Both the position numbers and the translations under genes were made by a program. This document shows, in pieces, positions 63,601 to 64,000 of a stretch of DNA of 64,000 nt. This DNA is from Campylorhamphus procurvoides (taxonomy: Eukaryota > Chordata > Aves > Passeriformes > Dendrocolaptidae): contig WBMV01006288.1 of the NCBI GenBank assembly GCA_013396655.1, positions 886,490 to 950,489 of the forward strand, in the 5' to 3' direction. The stretch's first letter is position 1. Each line of letters opens with the position of its first letter. Under the pieces are notes generated by a model. That model made no database searches, was not told where the DNA came from, and was given only the letters and a program-made list of their open reading frames with translations.

Positions 63601-64000
63601 TATATAGCTAACCCATAAAGATAGATATACATATCTGTGTGTACACTGGCATGCGAATACATACATATAAATACCATGTAAAGTCTACTTTGAATACACT
63701 GAACTCTGCCTACATGCTGCGCATAGCTAATTAAATGCACACATAGAGAAACAATGAAAATGTGAAATAGAATTTGGCCCCACTGGAGAACAAAGCCTTC
63801 TCTATTAGCATCCTTTTCTCTTAATGGTCCTTATGCAGTAAAAATAAAGTCCAAACACTATAATTTCACTCCCAGAAAAGTTACAAATACTGTAGGTATC
63901 TTTAGAAACAGCTGCAAAAGTGGATTCACTTCTGACAAGATTGGTGTTAATTACCAGTAAGGACTTCAGTATAATACTATTTAAATCATTTTAAATTATC
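63601..64000. other. Unique noncoding DNA
   Basis: AT-rich sequence with TATA/ATAC-rich stretches to about 63690. Nothing further is recognised. Confidence 0.5.

Overview
The window reads as avian nuclear DNA with no supportable protein-coding gene. It is AT-rich and poor in repeats. The interspersed repeats that can be recognised are bird-type: several 5'-truncated CR1 LINE copies, one of them ending in the usual bird CR1 3' tail, and one LTR of a common avian endogenous-retrovirus family. Older amniote repeats are also present: a CR1/L3-like LINE, MIR-type SINEs and small MITE-like palindromes. No open reading frame exceeds about 137 codons. None has a recognisable domain except where it runs through CR1 reverse transcriptase remnants. 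No rRNA, tRNA, CRISPR or operon-like organisation is seen. The best description is an intergenic or intronic stretch (a gene desert) of a bird chromosome.

Layout. 1-9.5 kb: unique DNA with two patches that look like conserved noncoding elements (about 3.15-3.34 and 4.40-4.73 kb). 9.5-10.7 kb: a long old minus-strand CR1. 12.4 kb: a perfect 12-bp-arm hairpin. 13.65-14.39 kb: a minus-strand CR1 whose 3' tail carries nested inverted repeats. 14.4-30 kb: unique DNA with MIR relics, a CpG-rich hairpin cluster at 22.8 kb, and a diverged pair of 70-bp segments at 27.3 and 29.3 kb. 30.2 kb: a CR1 tail. 32.3-36.8 kb: the most interesting part, where a roughly 210-bp noncoding segment occurs twice in direct orientation, 4.1 kb apart. 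38-41.5 kb: a MITE-like relic, a MIR, and a CR1 fragment abutting an LTR. 46.3-47.3 kb: an ancient CR1/L3-like LINE. 48-64 kb: unique DNA with simple repeats and weaker regulatory-looking patches.

Interpretation. The duplicated segment at 32.5/36.6 kb is about 90% identical by hand alignment over a 108-column core. It contains a 28-bp identical block with a POU octamer (ATGCAAAT) and a TCF/LEF-like TTCAAAG. Most CpGs of the first copy are lost in the second. This fits a locally duplicated regulatory element with one copy decaying, or two copies of an unnamed, possibly exapted repeat. Deciding between these needs genome-wide and cross-species searches that were not possible here. Conserved-element calls rest on composition and motif texture only, not on alignments.
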